This document shows, in pieces, positions 1 to 10,144 of a DNA stretch of 64,000 bases; the stretch's first letter is position 1, and each line of letters opens with the position of its first letter. Made by a program: the position numbers and the translations under genes. The notes under the pieces were generated by a model. That model had not been told where the DNA came from, made no database searches, and saw only the letters and a list, made by a program, of their open reading frames with translations. The stretch spans positions 62,001 to 126,000 of the forward strand of contig JAMXBD010000690.1 in the NCBI GenBank assembly GCA_024138025.1, read 5' to 3'. The DNA is from Combretum micranthum. Its lineage: Eukaryota > Streptophyta > Magnoliopsida > Myrtales > Combretaceae.

Positions 1-520
1 ACCTCTTCCTCTTTCATTCTTTCACACAATTCATTTCCTACTAAAACTCTACCAAAATTTCCCCACAAACACTCTCTCTCAAATTCTCTCCCAAGTTCTC
101 TTTTCTCTCCATAAAACCCTTTCCCACATATTACTACAACCCATTCTATTCATCTTCAGCAAACACATAACCTTAGGTAAAAATTTCTCACATATACTCA
201 TCATGTTCATACAACTTAGCATGAGCTTAGTGTATTTTTTTTAGACTCATGAGAGTTAAAGAAGCAACAATATGTTCATGTTTTGTTTTTGTTCATGTTC
301 CTATTTTCCATTATATTATTATGTTGTTGTTATTATTGTTATTATTATTTGTTATAATCTAACTTCTATATAGTATTATGTATATTATGTGTATATATTT
401 CTTTAGAGCATATAAGCTCACTTGTTATTTATTTATTTTTATGCTTTGCAATTTATTTATTTATTTCATGCTATTATTAAGACTAGTCTTAGACTTGTCC
501 TTATCAAGTCAAAACAATTT

Positions 521-571
521 TCTTTCTTTTCTTTTCTTTTCTTTTCTTTTCTTTTCTTTTCTTTTCTTTTT
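521..571. repeat. (TTTTC)n microsatellite
   Basis: About ten tandem TTTTC units lie inside the LTR. Short inverted segments containing GACTAGTCT flank the tract on both sides. The small reading frames across it are low-complexity and not genes. Confidence 0.9.
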
Positions 572-2040
572 GAGACTAGTCTATTCTTAGTCTCGGGATA
601 CCTTGATGAAGCTAAGTTTCCCAATACTTGACTTTACTATTATGCTCTTATTACATTTATCCTATTATGTTATTTTTCTCATAGTTACATATTCTCATTC
701 ATGCATGAACATGTTGATATTGTCTCAATAACTATGAAAAAGAGTTTTCTTAAGTAAAGAAAAATAATAAATCTCTTTAAAAATAGATCTTTGTCATGTA
801 AGAAATGATTTTCCCATAAAGACACAAAGTTTTATCTTAACAAATCTTTTCCAAAGTTAGAAAAGCTCATCACAAGTTCCTAATAATATAGCACATGAGA
901 TTTCATCTAAGTATACATAGAGTAAAATATTACATACTCTCTTTTTTTTTTTTAAACCAAGGAAATAGGAAAGTTTCTTTAAAAATTAATATTGCTAAAC
1001 ATTGATCAATAAAGGTTTTCTTAAACTCATTTATCGAAGTTTTCTACCAACACTCTAAAATACTAAAGTCTAGACAAGTTTTACAAAATTATCAAAGAAT
1101 AACATTTCTAAAGATAAGCCTTACTTAAGAAATAAAAATAAATAACTTATAAGATCATTGATATTATTTATCTAAAGTGGATCTAACTTTAGAAAAACTT
1201 TAGAACACATAACCAAGAAATATTTAGAAAACTACATTTTCTAGCCATTAGAAATAAAGTTATAGGAATCTTAAAAGATTAAAATTACTTTTTGAAATTT
1301 AATTATTCTCAATAACTAAGAAATGGAGTTAAAAGAAGGAAACACTCACTTATGATGATTTATGAAATTTTCCAAACAAAACTAATTTCTTTTCAAGTCT
1401 TAGCATAATCTAACTTTAAGACACATTGTTTTACAAAAATTATTTGTTGAGATAACATCACTAAATTCATGCATATAATTCGGGTCTATATATATATTCA
1501 AAGGATTTTTCAACCAAACAAATATCTATATTTTTTGTTTAAAGATTTTTGGATGGAGAAAAGTTTGAAAACTTGAGTTTTGAAATATAGAATTTTCGTA
1601 ACAAATCTGTACGTCTCTATTCCAAGATCCAGATGACTTCTTTGGATAAAAATAACTTTAGAAATAGATAAATCTTTTCGAGTAGGCAGAAATTGGTATA
1701 TAATATGCGAAATTTCGAGTTAAAATAAGCAAGTTATGGCCATTTTAAGTTGGAATTTCCATTCATGCGAATTTTGACGAATTCAATAAGATAGAATTAG
1801 AGAATTTGAATAGATCTTGTATGAAATACTCATTTCAGGTATTTCTTGTCACACCCACCCCCCCCCCTCCCCCAAACCAAGGTTCTGGATGTGATGCCAG
1901 GGCAGACAACAGCCACAGGCCCCCTAGTGATAATGGTCGACATCCACCCTCAGGTGAGACCCCAACCAACGCATACCCCGCAGGGTATCACTGGCACTAT
2001 AGGTATTGTTACCCTCAGGATGAGTTAACTCCAGCTGCAG

Positions 2041-2161
2041 CCCAATTGGTAAGAGGTGCTGCCTTTGGGACAGGCAAAAGCCTCAGGTCATAGGTTCGCT
2101 CAATTGGTAAGAGGTGCTGCCTTTGGGGCAGGAAAAAGCCTCAGGTCATAGGTTCGATCCC
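2041..2161 (+). repeat. Two tandem tRNA-like (pol III promoter-like) units, 58-bp period
   Basis: The block beginning CAATTGGTAAGAGG occurs at 2043 and again at 2101. The second copy has a full B-box-like GGTTCGATCCC (2151-2161) and an A-box-like GCTCAATTGG about 45 bp upstream. In the first copy the B box is cut by the repeat junction (GGTTCGCTC). The flanking GGCTGCAGC and GCTGCAGCC blocks pair and could mimic an acceptor stem. No standard cloverleaf is clear, so this is called a SINE- or tRNA-derived segment rather than a tRNA gene. Confidence 0.6.
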
Positions 2162-2332
2162 TGAAGGCTGCAGCTGGGGTCAACTCATCCTGAGGGTAAC
2201 AATACCTATAGTACCGTGATACCTGCAGGGCATGCGTTAGTTGGGGTCTCACCTGAGGGTAAATGTCGGCCATTATCACTAAGGGGCCTGTAGCAGTTTT
2301 CTACCCTTGCATCACATCCAAAACCTCGATAG

Positions 2333-2356
2333 TGGGGGGGGAGGGGGGGGGGGGGG
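2333..2356 (+). repeat. G-rich run
   Basis: A run of eight G, one A and about fourteen G lies in the right arm of the foldback element. It mirrors the C-rich run at about 1855-1875 in the left arm. It can form a G-quadruplex in principle. Confidence 0.85.
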
Positions 2357-3538
2357 TGTGGGGTTGTGACATTTCTTTTGTTTAGGTGTCGAGGACCAAG
2401 ATCTTCTCTTCCTCGAGGATTACTTCGACTCATGAAAGATCGCTCTAGACGAGTGAGTTTCCTTTACGTTTATGTATTCGCACATGTGCTTGTAGAATAG
2501 AGCACTAGATGTTAAGAAAAGATAAAATTGATATGCATGTGGGATATCATGGGAATTATGTATGTGAATTGTTATGTGCGATCAATGAACGATAAGTATA
2601 TCGAAACTCGATCTGTGATAGATATAATTGTTTCTATCTATGTATTGATATGTGTGTAATTATTGCTTGATCGCTTTAAATGATTTATGTCATATTAGAA
2701 TCCCCATATAATAAATTGCTCATGCATATCACTTAGAATATCATTTAGAAATTTTACTACTACTCCTCAGCGTGGGACCAGAAAGGTAAGCTGCCTAGCT
2801 ACATCTTAAGAGTTTAGGACGTTCAGGAAATACGGCCTCAAGTTGTAGCCGAGCCGAATCGATCGCTTTAGGTAAGGAAAGCCTGGAGACTAAATGTACG
2901 GTTCGTTGGAACCCCAAGACGTGCGCAACTTTGAAGGAGGTTGTTTGGGGCCCAGTTCAAATCATTCCCTATCCACCGATGGAGGGGTAAATCCATCATA
3001 CATACAAAATCGGATAGTCGTATATACTGTTTGATCATATGGTAGTTGCATTTCATATGCTTGTTTAATGAACTTGGTTGGATGCCTGTTATGAGTACTT
3101 TTGCGTAAGGAATATCTCACTAAGCTAGTTATGCTTATACCCCTATAGACTTTTGATATTGCAGGATTGTATTTTGCCCCCGGGACCATCTTGATGGCCT
3201 GGGTAGAATCTTTATTTTGGAAAGCTTTTGGAGGAACTCTGTTTTGAAGTCTTAGAGTAGATTTCTTCTAAAATCTTCTAGCTTTAGTTATTTATCTTGG
3301 TAAGACCATGTTGTTATGGAAATTACCAGGGGAATGCCCCTTAGAAGTTGTAAGACTTTATATTTCAGTGAGATATATGAAGTGTTGTTTTGTATGTTCC
3401 GCTGCCAATATTTTAAAATGCATTACTCCACCGATCTCTCTTTGATGTGAATGTACGCCTTGTACCGATATGGAAGCTTTTGAGTGACTGAGGTAGCTAT
3501 TCTTAAGTTTTAATATTGTGTACGGTGGGCAGTCACAC

Positions 3539-4759
3539 TTAGGGTACCCATTGGGGCATGACAGTGGAAAGATTCAGCTGCACTTCCAGCGGCTCAAGAG
3601 CTACTATCTCTTCAAGATCTCTAACATATTTTCTGAGCATAGATACGTGGAACACATTATGCACTCCTTCCAAATTAGGCGGTAAAGTCAACTTATATGT
3701 CATATCACCTATTTTTCTAGAATCTCATATGGTCCCACATATCTAGGATTCAACTTTCCTCTAAATCCAAATCTGACGACCCTTTTTGTTGGTGAGATCT
3801 TAAGCAAAACGTGCTCTCCCACTTGAAGTCTTCTTCACTTATCAACATAACTCTTTTATCAACTCTGAGCTACTTGCAATCTCTGTCTAATCAACTTAAC
3901 TTTATCAACTGCATCTTGCACTAACTCAGGTCCCAACAACTGTCTTTCACCCACTTCTTCCCAATGAATAGGTGATATGCACTTTCTACCATGAGGAGCT
4001 TCAAATGGACGCATGCCAATCAACGTTTGATAATTGTTGTTGTGAACAAATTTCACCAACGGTAAATGCTCATCCCAACTACCCTTGAAGTCCAAAACGC
4101 ATGCTCTCAACATATCTTCCAAAATTTGCAATAGTCCTCTCAGATTGTCCATCAGTCTGTAGATGATAAGTTGTGCTGAAAACCACTTTGGTACTCAAAG
4201 CTGGAGGTAGACTCTTCCAAAATCTCCCAACAAATCCGGTATCCCTGTCTGATACAATAGTTATGGGTACTCCATGCAACCTTACAATCTCTTTGACATA
4301 CAATCTTGCCAACTGATCCACTCGATACCTAATCTTGATAGGTATAAAGTGACCGACTTTAATGAGTCTGTCCATAATCACCTATTCTGAGTCAAACTTA
4401 TCTCTTGTCTTAGGTAAAGCAGAAACAAAGTCCATGGTGATGTGTTCCCACTTCTACTGCGATATATGCAAAGGTTTCAACTCACCTGCTGGTCTTCTAT
4501 GCTCAATATTGATCATCTAACACGTGTGACACTTGGAAACATATTCTACTATCTCCTTTTTCATATTATTCCACCAATACAACTTCTTTAAGTCTTGATA
4601 CATTTTATTACCTCCTGGATGGATAGAATAACCGGAATAGTGTGCTTCCTCCAATAATTCCCTCTTAAGTTCTCCTTGAACTAGCACACACAATCTTCTT
4701 TTATATTGCAGAACACCTTCCTCATCAACCTGAAACTCTGGTGCCCTGCCCCTGTCCAT
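3539..4759 (-). pseudogene. Integrase of gypsy pol, C-terminus truncated by LTR insertion
   Basis: 4759-4517 encodes the zinc-binding H-H-C-C domain (HYSGYSIHPGGNKMYQDLKK, then CHTC). The DDE core follows: MDFVSALP near 4435, SDRDTGF near 4240 and QTDGQSERT near 4150 supply the D, D and E. A frame change follows, then LEDMLRACVLDFKGSWDEHLPL. The C-terminal block VFHVSMLRKYVRDLEEI lies around 3655-3600, and the sequence ends at NLST at 3564. Beyond that the frame runs a few codons into the inserted LTR and stops at 3541-3539. Tekay elements usually continue into a chromodomain here, so the insertion removed it from this reading. Confidence 0.85.
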
Positions 4760-4914
4760 TCTCCTTTTTATTTCCAGGATACTCTGATCATCTATCTAAG
4801 CTGTCTTGATTCTCCCTACAAGAGTAGGCTGTATTCTCAAGTTTGTCAATCTTTCACCTGCTTGCTTTGTGACTATCTCCAACTCAAGCTTCCTCATATC
4901 CTCAATCAAATGGC

Positions 4915-5345
4915 GTTTTGTTGTGATCAAAGCTGGAAGATTATCTACTCTCTTCCTACTTAAAGCATCTACTACAACATTCGCCTTTTTCGGATGATAC
5001 TGGATATCTATGTCAGTCTTTTATCAGCTCCAACCACCTTCTCTGTCTCATATTTAGCTCTTTTTGAGTAAAGATGTACTTTAAACTCTTGTGATCTGTG
5101 TATACCTTACATCTTTCCCCATACAGGTAGTGTCTCCACAACTTCAAAGCATAGACTACTACTGCTAGTTCCAGATCATGCGTAGGATAATTCCTCTTAT
5201 AGGGCTTTAATTATCTGGAAGCATATGCTATTATCCTATCCCCTTGCATCAACACAAATCCTAAACCTTGTATAGAGGCATCACTGTATATAGCATATTC
5301 CTTACCACTCACTGGTAAGGTAACACTGGAGCAGACACTAACTTG
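4915..5345 (-). pseudogene. RNase H domain of gypsy pol
   Basis: Translating the - strand gives LVSAPVL, then [41 protein letters not shown] and [11 protein letters not shown], ending in a DALSRK-type motif. These are the standard blocks of gypsy RNase H, with the D, E and D catalytic residues visible in YSDAS, DLELA and YTDHKS. The segment contains internal stops and small frame changes. Confidence 0.8.
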
Positions 5346-5355
5346 TTTTTAACAA

Positions 5356-6472
5356 CTAAAAACTAGCTTCATGGTCTTCACTCCACACATACTTAACTCC
5401 CTTCTGTGTCAATCTGGTCAATGGATTGACAATCTTTGAAAAATCTTCTATAAATCTCCTGTAATATCCTGATATTTCCAGAAAACTTCTGATTTTTGAC
5501 ACAGTCTTAGGTCTTGGCCATTCAACAACTGCTTTTACTTTCTCAGGATCAACTTGAATACCATTACCATTAACTATATTTCCCAAGAAAGAAACTTGTT
5601 CCAACCAGAACTCACATTTAGAAAGCTTGGCATACAACTTCTCTTCTTTCAATCTAGTCAGAACCAATCTTAGATGCTCCTCATGTTCCTCTTTTGAATA
5701 AGAATACACCAACACATCTTCAATAAAAACCATGATAAACATATCCAGATAATCTCGGAAAACTCTATTCATCAAATCCATAAATACTGCTGGCGCATTT
5801 GTGAGACAGAAAGGCATGACAACAAATTCATAGTGTCCATACTTGTTCTTGAAAGCAGTCTTTTGTATATCTTCTGCCTTAACTCTCAGCTGGTGATATC
5901 CTAATCTCATATCTATCTTTGAAACACTAAAGCTCATGCTAGCTGGTCAAATAAATCATCGATTCTTGGCAAAGGATACTTGTTCTTGACTGTCACCTGA
6001 TTTAACTTTTTATAATCTATGCATAACCTCATACTGCATCTTTCTTCTTCACAAACAGAACTGGAGTTGGTGAAACACTGGGTCTAATAAACTTCTTCTT
6101 TAACAGATTATCTAACTGCTCTTTAAGCTCTGCTATTTTTGTAGGAGCCATACGATAAGGAGTCTTGGTAACTGGTGTAGTACCTGGTACCAAGTCAATA
6201 CTAAACTCCACTTCTCTTTCTGGTGATAATCTAGGTAAATCTTCTGGAAAAACTTTTGGGTACTCACACACCACAAGTATCTCAAATATATCTATCTTCT
6301 GTTTATCCTCTTTCACCATTGCTGCCAAAACTGGTCTTCCCCACAACTTATAGGTAGGTAGAACTGGAGGTCTTTGCACTACTAACTTATAAACAAACTG
6401 GTTCCCATCAGGCAAACTAAACTCTACTATAAGATTGTGACAATCAATCATAGCTTTAACTTTGTCAACCAC
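5356..6472 (-). pseudogene. Reverse transcriptase domain of gypsy pol (FIED active site)
   Basis: The first part (6472-6029) covers the protease-RT linker and the RT N-terminus, including PYRMAP and [13 protein letters not shown], followed by VLFVKKKD. After a frame change, 5937-5356 holds the palm and thumb: [13 protein letters not shown], then [25 protein letters not shown] and FLGNIV. The catalytic box normally read as FIDD is FIED here, so the second metal-binding Asp of the pair is retained and the first is Glu. That change should harm polymerase activity and agrees with an old copy. The frame break near 5990 removes continuity in any case. Confidence 0.9.
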
Positions 6473-6828
6473 TCTACTCCTAGAATTACATCAAAGTCCG
6501 ACATATCCAACACTATCAAATCCGCAGGTAGATGCCTACCTTCTATCTTGATATCCACATTCCCACAGATTCTATTCAACATAGACCCACTTCCTAATGG
6601 TGTACTCATAGACAAACATTCAGACAAAAACTCAACAAATACACCACATACAGATATAAAAGATTCAGCAATAGAAGAAAAACTAGCACCAGTATCAAAC
6701 AACACATATGCACTATGTAGGAGTATAGGAAACATACCCACAAATAGTGTCCACACTGGATGTCTCACTACGTTGAAGAGTGTATACTGGTGCTCGTTGT
6801 CCTTGGCCAGAATATAGAGCTTTGCCAA
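6448..6828 (-). pseudogene. Aspartic protease domain of gypsy pol
   Basis: An open segment of 126 codons carries LFDTGASFSSI, the D-T/S-G active-site signature of retroviral-type aspartic proteases. It continues with LIVLDMSDFDVILGVEWL, the conserved hydrophobic flap-to-C-terminal block of plant gypsy proteases (usually DFDVILGMDWL). Its frame differs from the preceding gag segment and from the following RT segment, so the polyprotein is interrupted on both sides. The catalytic Asp is preserved. Confidence 0.85.
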
Positions 6829-6829
6829 T

Positions 6830-7998
6830 CTGAACTCTTGGAACTATCTGTCTTCCAGAATCCTTACAATCCACAGCTTTATGTCCTATCTGCTTACACT
6901 TAAAATAGAAAACCTGATGAAGAATCTTCTCTGTGCAGAACTTGCTGATGTCCAACTCTACCACAAGAAAAGTAAGCATTCTCTATCCACTTGCAGTCCT
7001 TTAGATCATGTGGTCCAAGGCATCTAGGGCAACTCTTATCTGTATTCTGCACTACTAGCCTAAAAGGCTGTGTGATAGGTCTCTTTCCCCTGTACTGTGT
7101 CAACACAATAGATGTTGATCTCTTGCTTAAGAATATCTGACCTCTCTGAGGCTCACGACTTCTCATCCTGCTTAAACCTTATTCCACTGTCTTGGACTTA
7201 TTCACTATTAAAGAATAATTGTTCAAATCCATCAAGTTTACCTAGTATTGGATCTCAGGCTCCATTCCAGTAATGAATCTGCTAACCTTGGCCTCTTCAC
7301 TCTCTGTCAAAGCATCAGGGAGAAATATCATCAATTTATGCAACTCTGACTCATACTCTTCCACTGTCATCTTTCCTTGCTACAGGGTATAGTACTCCGA
7401 AGCATCTTTTGCTTAACACTGTCAAGAAAGAACTCCCTGTAGAAAGCTTGCTAGAACATCTACCAAGTAATAGCCCCATCCGTGTCTCGTTTGGTGCTCA
7501 TCCACCAATTGTTGGCTCTCTCAGTCAGCAAAAAGGAGGCATACTCAACAATCTTATTCCCTAGAATATCCATAGCAGTAAAAGTCTTCTCAACCTCTTC
7601 CATCCAAAGTTGCGCATCTAGAGGCTTACCTAATACTGGCTCAAACTTATGCACCAAGTCCACAAATTTGTTCAAACTAAGAACATCTGCAGGTTTAGCC
7701 CGTAAACCTCCATTCCATTTAGCCTCTGTGTCTCCAATCTTTAGGCTTCAGCATTTACCTGAATCATCCACATGTTGTGCCTCATATCCTGCTGCTACTG
7801 ATTAACTACTCCCAGCAAAGCATTCACAGCTTGCATAAGTTGTGCAATCTCAACAGGAACCTATTGTCCTACAGGTGGAACTGGTGGTGGTGGCGGTAAA
7901 TCCTGATTTTGAGGCTGTTGATCATCCTGCCCATTACTCACTTCCTCCCCTTCAGCTCTGGAGGAACCCACCTTAGGCATTCTTCTCCTAGGAGGCAT
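6830..7998 (-). pseudogene. gag: gag (capsid/nucleocapsid) of gypsy element, broken
   Basis: The reading frame starts MPPRRRMPKVG at 7998, a common Tekay-type gag start, followed by a Gln/Pro-rich leader. The capsid segment around 7675-7460 contains PLDAQLWMEEVEKTF and NWW, conserved in plant gypsy Gag. The nucleocapsid end (about 7070-6870) has a CPRCLGPHDLKDC-like piece and a zinc knuckle reading YFKCKQIGHKAVDC, where Tyr replaces the first Cys of the C-x2-C-x4-H-x4-C finger. At least three frame changes occur along the gene, so no complete Gag can be made. Family assignment is firm, exact borders are approximate. Confidence 0.8.
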
Positions 7999-8180
7999 TT
8001 TAATACAAGCAAAACACAACCACATAAGAAACAGGGTAATCAAACTTAAAGATAAAAACTTAAAATTCATCAAGAAACAACAAACTTAACTAAACAACAA
8101 TCCTACTATATTCTACCCCACTCATCAATGCTCATAGTCCTAAAGAGTCAAAACTTAAATCTATAAGATTTAAAACCTAT

Positions 8181-8193
8181 TGCTTTGATACCA
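8181..8193 (-). other. Primer-binding site (initiator tRNA-Met type)
   Basis: On the - strand this reads TGGTATCAAAGCA, one change from the usual plant TGGTATCAGAGC site complementary to the 3' end of initiator tRNA-Met. It sits a few bases inside the LTR end at about 8201, as expected. Confidence 0.85.
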
Positions 8194-8768
8194 AATAAGT
8201 TATAACGCCCTAGCCTGTTGGTAATTACAACCCACCACATGTCCTCTCTTTATAGGACACGCAAAGGCTATAACAATCTAATCAACAATATAAAAACCTA
8301 TAATATAACCTCCATAAACTCTCTTAGAGGGTACATCAGAAGGTTCAAAACCTGTATAACATATAAATAAAAATCCTTCAAAAGATCCTGTATAACATAA
8401 CAAAGTTGGCACAAACCTAGGCCAACCAAATTCAAGATAATTCTTACTCCACTTATTACCTAATAATCCTTTAGATCCTTAAAAGGTATTCAAAAACATA
8501 AAAATCCAAAGTCTTTTAGAAAATATAAAATCTTTAATGTAATTCCAAATTCTGTAAAAGATCTAAATATTCTTTTCTCTAAATCCTGTATCTGAATCTA
8601 TTCCTCAACATGGTAGTCTAGACCATTATCGCTATCCCCTTGATCTATGTATAGATCATATCCAAAATAATCATATACTATGTCATCTTCACTTGTACTT
8701 GAAAAATGAAAGGAATGAGTGGAATGCCTAGTACGTTAATCCACCAAACAAATGCACATGCACATGCA

Positions 8769-8792
8769 ATATATATATATATATATATATAT
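8769..8792. repeat. (AT)n microsatellite
   Basis: About a dozen AT units follow three ACATGC units inside the 5' LTR. Confidence 0.9.
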
Positions 8793-9822
8793 CAAATGCA
8801 ACTTAATCTAATACAGACAATCATATTATTATCTTTATTAACCTAGCAAAACAACACTGTTTAGAACTATAAATCCCTAGTCCCAAACTTAGAGTAACTC
8901 AGACCCTTGAGAAATCAACCAACTCTTGAAAATAAGTAATTATATACATATATTGGTGAATGGGTACTCCCCAAACACCCATGACCATACTATCAAATCA
9001 CCTAAATCTATAAAAAATCATCTCCAAGTGCAACTCCACTAGGGACAACGATACATAAGGATCATCAGGTTGCCACACTAGTATCACTATCTACCAAGTC
9101 TTTACTGGTCATAGCCAAACACACCCAGCAAACAAATTAATTAGGCCGAATAGATTTAGATTGATTATTAATCTGTTCCTACAACACAACAAACAGAATA
9201 CTAAACCTACAAGCACATACACCAAACAAGGAATGGTCATACTTTTTCAATTTCAGGAAAAAATCTCCAAAACTACAATCTCCCTTGACAACAACCCACA
9301 ATCTCCAAACCTCTTGATAATATAACATGAACAGAAACAATTAAAAACTTCAACATGAAAACAAAATCTAACATATCCAATTTCTCAAAACCCTAACCTT
9401 TTAAGGAAACTCCAAAATAGTACCTTCTTCCTTGATCAATTTCCTCAAAATTCCAATAAAACATATCTCACTTCAAAAACCCTAATTTTGCAAATCAACA
9501 AAAACAAACATGTATCATCAAAATTACATCTTATGATAGATCTAGGTTTGTGAAGATACCATGATTAGATCCTTAAACCCTTTCTAATCACCAAAAGATC
9601 AGATCTTGCACAGAACTAGGGTTTACTCCAACAAAAGCTCCTTCAAAACGAAAAGAGATCTGAGGAAAACGATCATCAATTCTTGTAATCTTAATGGATC
9701 TTGTTTAGATTTGCTTACCCGATCCAAAATCTTTGACCTCCTCTTACTCCAATGGACATTAGCAGACTTGTAGAGAGGATTTTTTAGGTTTAGGAATGAT
9801 TTTGGAGAAGGGGGAAGCCTAG

Positions 9823-9830
9823 TTTATATA
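9823..9830 (-). promoter_or_regulatory. TATA box of the LTR
   Basis: The - strand reads TATATAAA, placed between the tandem-repeat U3 region (9845-10016) and the rest of the LTR, where the core promoter of a plant gypsy LTR is expected. Confidence 0.55.
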
Positions 9831-9844
9831 GAAGACAATGAATA

Positions 9845-10016
9845 ACTGTTTAATAATGCCTCTTCATTATTAGTAACATCTCTTTATCTTTAATGGCATC
9901 TCTTTATTTTTAATAATGATGTCTCTTCATCTTTAATAATGACGTCCCTTTATTTTTAATAACATCTCTATATCTTTAATGACGTCTCTTTATTTTTAAT
10001 GATGTCTCTTCATCTT
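9845..10016. repeat. ~24-bp tandem repeats with ACGT/ATGT cores in LTR U3
   Basis: Roughly seven imperfect units of the form CTCTTTATTTTTAATGACGT occur in a row. The variable core alternates between AACATCTC, GGCATCTC, GATGTCTC and GACGTC. The array lies just upstream of the LTR TATA box (element orientation), the usual place for enhancer repeats in plant LTRs. Confidence 0.8.
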
Positions 10017-10144
10017 CATTTACACATCTGATAACCGACAAAAATTAAATAAGCATTAGGAGTGACCATAAAACCCTCTTAGTTTATATCAAATGACATC
10101 TTTACCCTTCAATATAAAATATTTATATATTACATAAAGTGTAC

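Larger units (their letters stand above)
1847..2371. mobile_element. Foldback element with ~190-bp inverted arms and tRNA-like loop
   Basis: The left arm begins TGTCACACCC and the right arm ends GGGTTGTGACA. The two arms are imperfect reverse complements over roughly 190 bp, sharing for example GGTGAGACCCCAAC-type and CCTCAGGATGAGTT-type blocks. The target duplication is TTTCT (1842-1846 and 2372-2376), and removing the element restores a plausible uninterrupted LTR sequence. The loop (about 2030-2170) contains two tandem tRNA-like units. Near the tips, C-rich and G-rich runs face each other. There is no coding capacity. TG...CA ends with a 5-bp duplication suggest mobilisation by a retroviral-type integrase, perhaps as inverted LTR pieces, but the class is unresolved. 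Confidence 0.8.
1..3563 (+). mobile_element. Tekay-like LTR, 3' part (left end outside window)
   Basis: This stretch reads as the downstream part of a long chromovirus (Tekay-type) LTR on the + strand. A pyrimidine-rich segment with ATAAAACC at 111-118 resembles the LTR core promoter. Around 2380-2440 there is the GTGTCGAGGACC-type segment, and near 3395 a TTCCGCTGC motif, both familiar from such LTRs. The right end is GGGGCATGACA at 3563, a typical LTR terminus, and it abuts the integrase coding sequence of another element directly. No internal domain follows, so it may be a solo LTR or the end of an element lying to the left. The 5' end and the left target duplication are outside the window, so the insertion cannot be fully proved here. 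Confidence 0.6.
3564..10144 (-). mobile_element. Degenerate Ty3/gypsy chromovirus (Tekay/Del-like), 5' LTR retained
   Basis: Read on the - strand the order is 5' LTR (about 10144-8201), primer-binding site (8193-8181), gag (from 7998), protease, RT, RNase H and integrase (to about 3564), which is the Ty3/gypsy order. Sequence signatures of each domain are visible but spread over all three frames with stops, so the copy is inactive. The integrase C-terminal coding sequence is cut at 3564 by a + strand LTR, just where a chromodomain would be expected. The 3' LTR must lie left of the window. The outer boundary near 10144 is inferred from TGTACAC in element orientation and is uncertain. Confidence 0.85.
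8201..10144 (-). mobile_element. 5' LTR of the gypsy element (right border approximate)
   Basis: The LTR ends (element orientation) in GGGCGTTATA next to the primer-binding site, a decayed form of the GGGCGTTACA terminus common in plant gypsy LTRs. It contains an (AT)n microsatellite near 8769-8792, a TATA box at 9823-9830 and a tandem repeat upstream of that box. The outer end is taken at TGTACAC near 10144 on weak evidence. No coding sequence is present. Confidence 0.55.

Noticed and set aside
378..631. Two overlapping + strand open frames of about 70 codons
   Set aside because: They read through the (TTTTC)n repeat inside an LTR and are Phe/Leu/Ser low-complexity.
2041..2161. Functional tRNA gene
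   Set aside because: The A and B boxes are tRNA-like, but no standard anticodon arm or complete cloverleaf is visible, and the unit is duplicated inside a foldback element.
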